A DNA stretch of 8,442 nucleotides. Origin: Chloroflexota bacterium (GTDB lineage: Bacteria > Chloroflexota > UBA6077). The DNA lies in NCBI GenBank assembly GCA_021788565.1, contig JAJYKO010000190.1:1-8442 (forward strand), written 5' to 3'. The position numbers and the translations under genes were made by a program. Under the pieces are notes generated by a model that saw only the letters and a program-made list of their open reading frames with translations, searched no databases and had not been told where the DNA came from. Each line of letters starts with the position of its first letter. The first letter of the stretch is position 1. Shown in pieces: positions 5,373-8,442 of this stretch.

Positions 5373-8300
5373 CTACGAAGCGTCCGGGTGGCCCTGATCA
5401 GTTCCCGTCCCGGTCCCGTCCGACCCGCCACGCATGGGACGGTCGCCCTCAACCGCAACGGCGACGGGCTCCGGCACGCCCCACTGACGACGAGACATCA
5501 GCCCTACTCGTCCGAGTAAATCACCGAAGTCGTCCAGGTAGCTGTACATCACCGGTACGAAGATCAGGGTGAGCAGCGTCGAGGTGAGCAGTCCACCTAC
5601 CAACACCGTCGCCATCGGAGATCGGTCTTCGGAACCGGCCCCGATCTTGACCGCGAGAGGCAGCATGGCGAACGTCATCGTGGCGGTGGTCATCAGGATC
5701 GGCCGCAGTCGTGTGCGGCCCGCCTCACGCAGCGCCTCCAGACGCGCGTATCCGCGGTTTCGCAGCGTGTTGGTGTAGTCCACGAGCAGGATCGCGTTCT
5801 TCGCCACCAGCCCCATCAGCATGATCAGACCCATGAAAGAGTACAGGTTCAGGGTGTTTCCCGTCAGCGTCAGAGCTGCGAGCGCTCCCACCGTAGCGAG
5901 AGGCAGGCTCAGGATGACGGCGAGCGGATATAGAAACGACTCGTACAGCGACGAGGTCAGCATGTAGATGAACAAGATCGACAGGCCGAACGCCGCGAAT
6001 AGAGGACCGAAGACCTGGCTCTGCTGCTGCGCGGCTCCGCCGAAGGTGTAGAAATAGCCGCTTGGCATCTGTACGCCGGTCATCGCTTTCTGGATCGCGG
6101 GGGTGACCTCGCCGATAGGCGCTCCGGAGGTGTTGGCGCTGACCGTGACCTCCAACAGGCGGTTCTGGTCCTGAAGCTGTGCCGGCTGCACAGCCGGAAT
6201 TATCTGAGCCACCTGGCTGAGAGCGATAGTTGAGCCCGACGAGGTGACCAGAGGCAGGTTGCCGATCTGCGTCCTGTTCATGGTCTGGTTTCCGGCGATC
6301 TGCACCACGATAGGGGTTTGGATCGTGCTGCCGCTTGGACGCAGGTTGCTGGCCGTGGTCCCCGCGACGGCAGTTCGCACGGCGGCACCTATCTGGTCAG
6401 CGGTCACCCCGTATTCGGCCGCTTTCGCCCGGTTTATCTGTACCGCCAGTTCCGGCACCGTCTGTGACGCCTCGTTCCGCACGTCCACGACGCCGGGTAC
6501 CTGCTGTATCACGCTTGTAGCCTGGTTAGCCAGCTGGTTCAGCACGTTGATATCGGGTCCCTGGAACACGACCTGGACAAAGCCCCCGCCTCCCCCTGGC
6601 CCGAGGGAACTCTGCAATCGGGTGACGATTGATGCCCCCGGGTACTGCCGGGCCATCGACGCCCCCAGGGTCCGGACTTTCGTCAGGTAGTCCGTGATCG
6701 GTGGTCGTTGCCCTACCGGAGCGAGGTCCACCGATATCTGGCCGCTGCTGGTGCTTCCCGCACCGAAGAAGCCGCCTCGCGCACCGGCAGTGGTGTAGGT
6801 CTGCAGCACGCCGGGCATATTGCGAACCGCGTCGTCCATGGCAAACACAAGCTGCTCAGTCTGTTGCAGCGGTGTACCATTCGGCAGATTAATACTCACT
6901 GAGAACTGGGAGTTGTCCTCCTGGGGCGTGAACTCCGTCTGAAGCCACCCCAGGGGGATGAAAGACACGCTCAAGGCGAGCGCCCCAACTCCAATCAGGA
7001 TCACGAGGGGCCGAACTCGAAGCGCGCGACCGATAAGCCGGCCGTAGCCGTTGCGAAGCCGTCCGTAATTGCGCTCCCAGGCGGAGGTAAAGCGCGACCA
7101 CGGACCGCCACCGGTTCGGTTCGCGAGCTTCTCCTCGTCGTCGGACTCCTTCAGCCAGCGAGAGGCAAGCAACGGCGTCACAGTGAAGGAAACGAAGAGA
7201 GAAAAGAGGGTCGCGGCAACGATGGTCAGGCCGAACTCTCGGAAGATCTGACCTACCAGGCCGCTCGTGAAAGCAATTGGCGCGTACACGACGATGTCGG
7301 TCATGGTGATGGCGACCGCGGCCAGGCCGATCTCCATTCGGCCGTCCAGGGCAGCCTGGAGCGGACTCTTCCCCATCCCAAGATGGCGGTTGATGTTCTC
7401 CAGAACCACGATGGAGTCGTCCACCAGGATGCCCGTGAGGAGCGACAGGGCCAGCAGAGAGATCAGGTCCAGGCTGAAGCCCATGAAGAACATGACCGTG
7501 AAGGTCGAGATCAAGGATGTGGGGATAGCCAGCACCACGATCAGGGTGTTACGAATGCGGTGGAGAAACAGCAGAAGGACCAGGGCCGGCAGGAGAACTG
7601 CCAGCACCAGGTCGTCCTCGACTGCCTGGATGGACTGTCTGGTGAAGACCGTTGCGTCGTTCACGACGGCCGTCTTCATCCCAGCGGGCAGGGTGTGCTC
7701 CAGGGTCGCGAGCTTCGCCTTGACGGCGTCGTCCACCGCGACGATGTTAGCTCCACTCTGCGCCGTGATCGAGAGACCGACTGCGTCGGCCCCGTTGAAG
7801 TGCGTCACCTGGTTGACTGGAGCGTAACCTTGCTGCACATCGGCCACCTGCTGCAGCGTCAGTGGCAATCCCCCCGGCCGACTCGATATGACGAGGTCCC
7901 TCAGATCCTGGGCATTCTGGTAATAGGCGTCGGTGCTCACCGACTTAATCTGATTGCCCTCGGTCGTGCTGCCGCCCGGTATGCTATCGTTCTGGCTCGC
8001 TATCGTCTGGGTGATCTGAGAGAGAGATACACCATAGGCTTGGAGCTTGGCGGGGTTAACGGTCACATTGACCTGGCGCACCAGGCCGCCCTGAACCTGG
8101 ACCGATGCCACACCGGCCACCTGCTCCAGAGCGGGCTGCAAAACGTTGGTGGCGGTGTCGTACAGGTCCTCTGGAGATGCCCCCGTCAGCGTGAGGTTCA
8201 TGATGGGGCTGGAATTCGGGTTCGCCTTGAAGATCGTCGGCGTCTGGATGCCGGAAGGAAGTTGTCCGGATATCCTGCTCACAGCCTGCGAGATGTCGTT

Positions 8301-8442
8301 GGCCGCGATATTGACGTCCGTCCCAATCGCGAACTGAACGGCCACTCGCGAAAGACCCTGCGAGGAGGTGCCGTTCATCTGCGAGATCCCGTTAACCCCG
8401 GAAATAGCGTTTTCCAGGGGTATCGTGACCTGATTCTCCATG
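5373..8442 (-). CDS. RND efflux transporter, HAE1/AcrB type, inner-membrane subunit (N-terminus outside window)
   Basis: This proton-driven pump protein of the resistance-nodulation-division superfamily exports hydrophobic or amphiphilic compounds, normally with a membrane-fusion partner. Numbered from the Met codon at 8441, it shows the porter domain start Q-V-T-I-P-L-E-N-A-I-S-G (4-15) and helices TM2-TM6 (about 278-428). The TM4 proton-relay pair D341-D342 lies in LVDDSIVVLEN, a second porter domain covers about 505-805, and TM8-TM12 cover about 812-967. The TM10 lysine K881 lies in LVAKNAILLVDYTN. All key relay residues are therefore present. In the family this region is preceded by about 55-60 residues including TM1, so the Met at 8441 is internal and the gene continues past the window. 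The C-terminal tail (about 975-1022) is hydrophilic and rich in Gly, Thr and Asp. No fusion-protein or outer-membrane partner lies downstream, so partners, if linked, are upstream. The substrate is unknown. Confidence 0.95.
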   Translation of the reverse strand, partial: MENQVTIPLENAISGVNGISQMNGTSSQGLSRVAVQFAIGTDVNIAANDISQAVSRISGQLPSGIQTPTIFKANPNSSPIMNLTLTGASPEDLYDTATNVLQPALEQVAGVASVQVQGGLVRQVNVTVNPAKLQAYGVSLSQITQTIASQNDSIPGGSTTEGNQIKSVSTDAYYQNAQDLRDLVISSRPGGLPLTLQQVADVQQGYAPVNQVTHFNGADAVGLSITAQSGANIVAVDDAVKAKLATLEHTLPAGMKTAVVNDATVFTRQSIQAVEDDLVLAVLLPALVLLLFLHRIRNTLIVVLAIPTSLISTFTVMFFMGFSLDLISLLALSLLTGILVDDSIVVLENINRHLGMGKSPLQAALDGRMEIGLAAVAITMTDIVVYAPIAFTSGLVGQIFREFGLTIVAATLFSLFVSFTVTPLLASRWLKESDDEEKLANRTGGGPWSRFTSAWERNYGRLRNGYGRLIGRALRVRPLVILIGVGALALSVSFIPLGWLQTEFTPQEDNSQFSVSINLPNGTPLQQTEQLVFAMDDAVRNMPGVLQTYTTAGARGGFFGAGSTSSGQISVDLAPVGQRPPITDYLTKVRTLGASMARQYPGASIVTRLQSSLGPGGGGGFVQVVFQGPDINVLNQLANQATSVIQQVPGVVDVRNEASQTVPELAVQINRAKAAEYGVTADQIGAAVRTAVAGTTASNLRPSGSTIQTPIVVQIAGNQTMNRTQIGNLPLVTSSGSTIALSQVAQIIPAVQPAQLQDQNRLLEVTVSANTSGAPIGEVTPAIQKAMTGVQMPSGYFYTFGGAAQQQSQVFGPLFAAFGLSILFIYMLTSSLYESFLYPLAVILSLPLATVGALAALTLTGNTLNLYSFMGLIMLMGLVAKNAILLVDYTNTLRNRGYARLEALREAGRTRLRPILMTTATMTFAMLPLAVKIGAGSEDRSPMATVLVGGLLTSTLLTLIFVPVMYSYLDDFGDLLGRVGLMSRRQWGVPEPVAVAVEGDRPMRGGSDGTGTGTDQGHPDAS

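Noticed and set aside
5064..5572. Plus-strand open frames of 77 and 100 codons before and over the RND gene end
   Set aside because: They run through palindromic copy 2 and the hairpin at 5303-5351, show no ribosome site or domain, and the second overlaps the RND gene.
6244..7827. Plus-strand open frames of 148 and 186 codons (6244-6690 and 7267-7827)
   Set aside because: They lie opposite the intact RND gene, whose motifs are continuous in this interval; they have no motifs of their own.

Overview
The window is high-GC bacterial DNA with gene-dense flanks and a repeat-rich centre. It probably comes from an uncultured environmental bacterium. A tungsten/molybdenum aldehyde oxidoreductase of the AOR family suggests an anaerobic or microaerobic lifestyle. 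Two of the three genes in the left operon start with TTG. The mix of AOR, amino-acid racemase, palindromic repeats and an HAE1-type RND pump would fit a Chloroflexota-like genome. That placement is a weak inference, and no marker gene settles it.

Left block (1-3210, plus strand): a tightly packed operon. It holds the C-terminal part of an AOR-family oxidoreductase (cut by the window edge), a DAO-family FAD-dependent amino-acid oxidase/dehydrogenase, and a proline racemase / 4-hydroxyproline 2-epimerase with both catalytic cysteines. Only 3 nt separate each stop from the next TTG start. Together they look like a catabolic module for proline or hydroxyproline: epimerase makes the D-imino acid, the FAD enzyme oxidises it, and AOR may oxidise an aldehyde further down the pathway.

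Centre (3211-5372): mostly non-coding or decayed sequence with at least three unrelated palindromic repeat families. (1) A REP-like inverted pair with a 21-nt tandem tail lies between the convergent racemase and glucosaminidase genes. (2) A 29-nt-arm imperfect inverted repeat lies at 4470-4541. (3) Two copies of an asymmetric palindromic element (4223-4327 and 5128-5210) lie in opposite orientation about 0.8 kb apart and flank a small orphan gene (4679-4972). This region also holds a minus-strand glucosaminidase-domain gene. Its Pro/Ala-rich N-terminal half is in a different frame, and adding one C to a five-C run would join the two parts. Two further hairpins look like transcription terminators.

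Right block (5373-8442, minus strand): a large RND efflux transporter of the HAE1/AcrB type. It is nearly complete but lacks its N-terminal end (first membrane helix) beyond the window edge. The proton-relay residues are present. A strong hairpin follows its stop codon.
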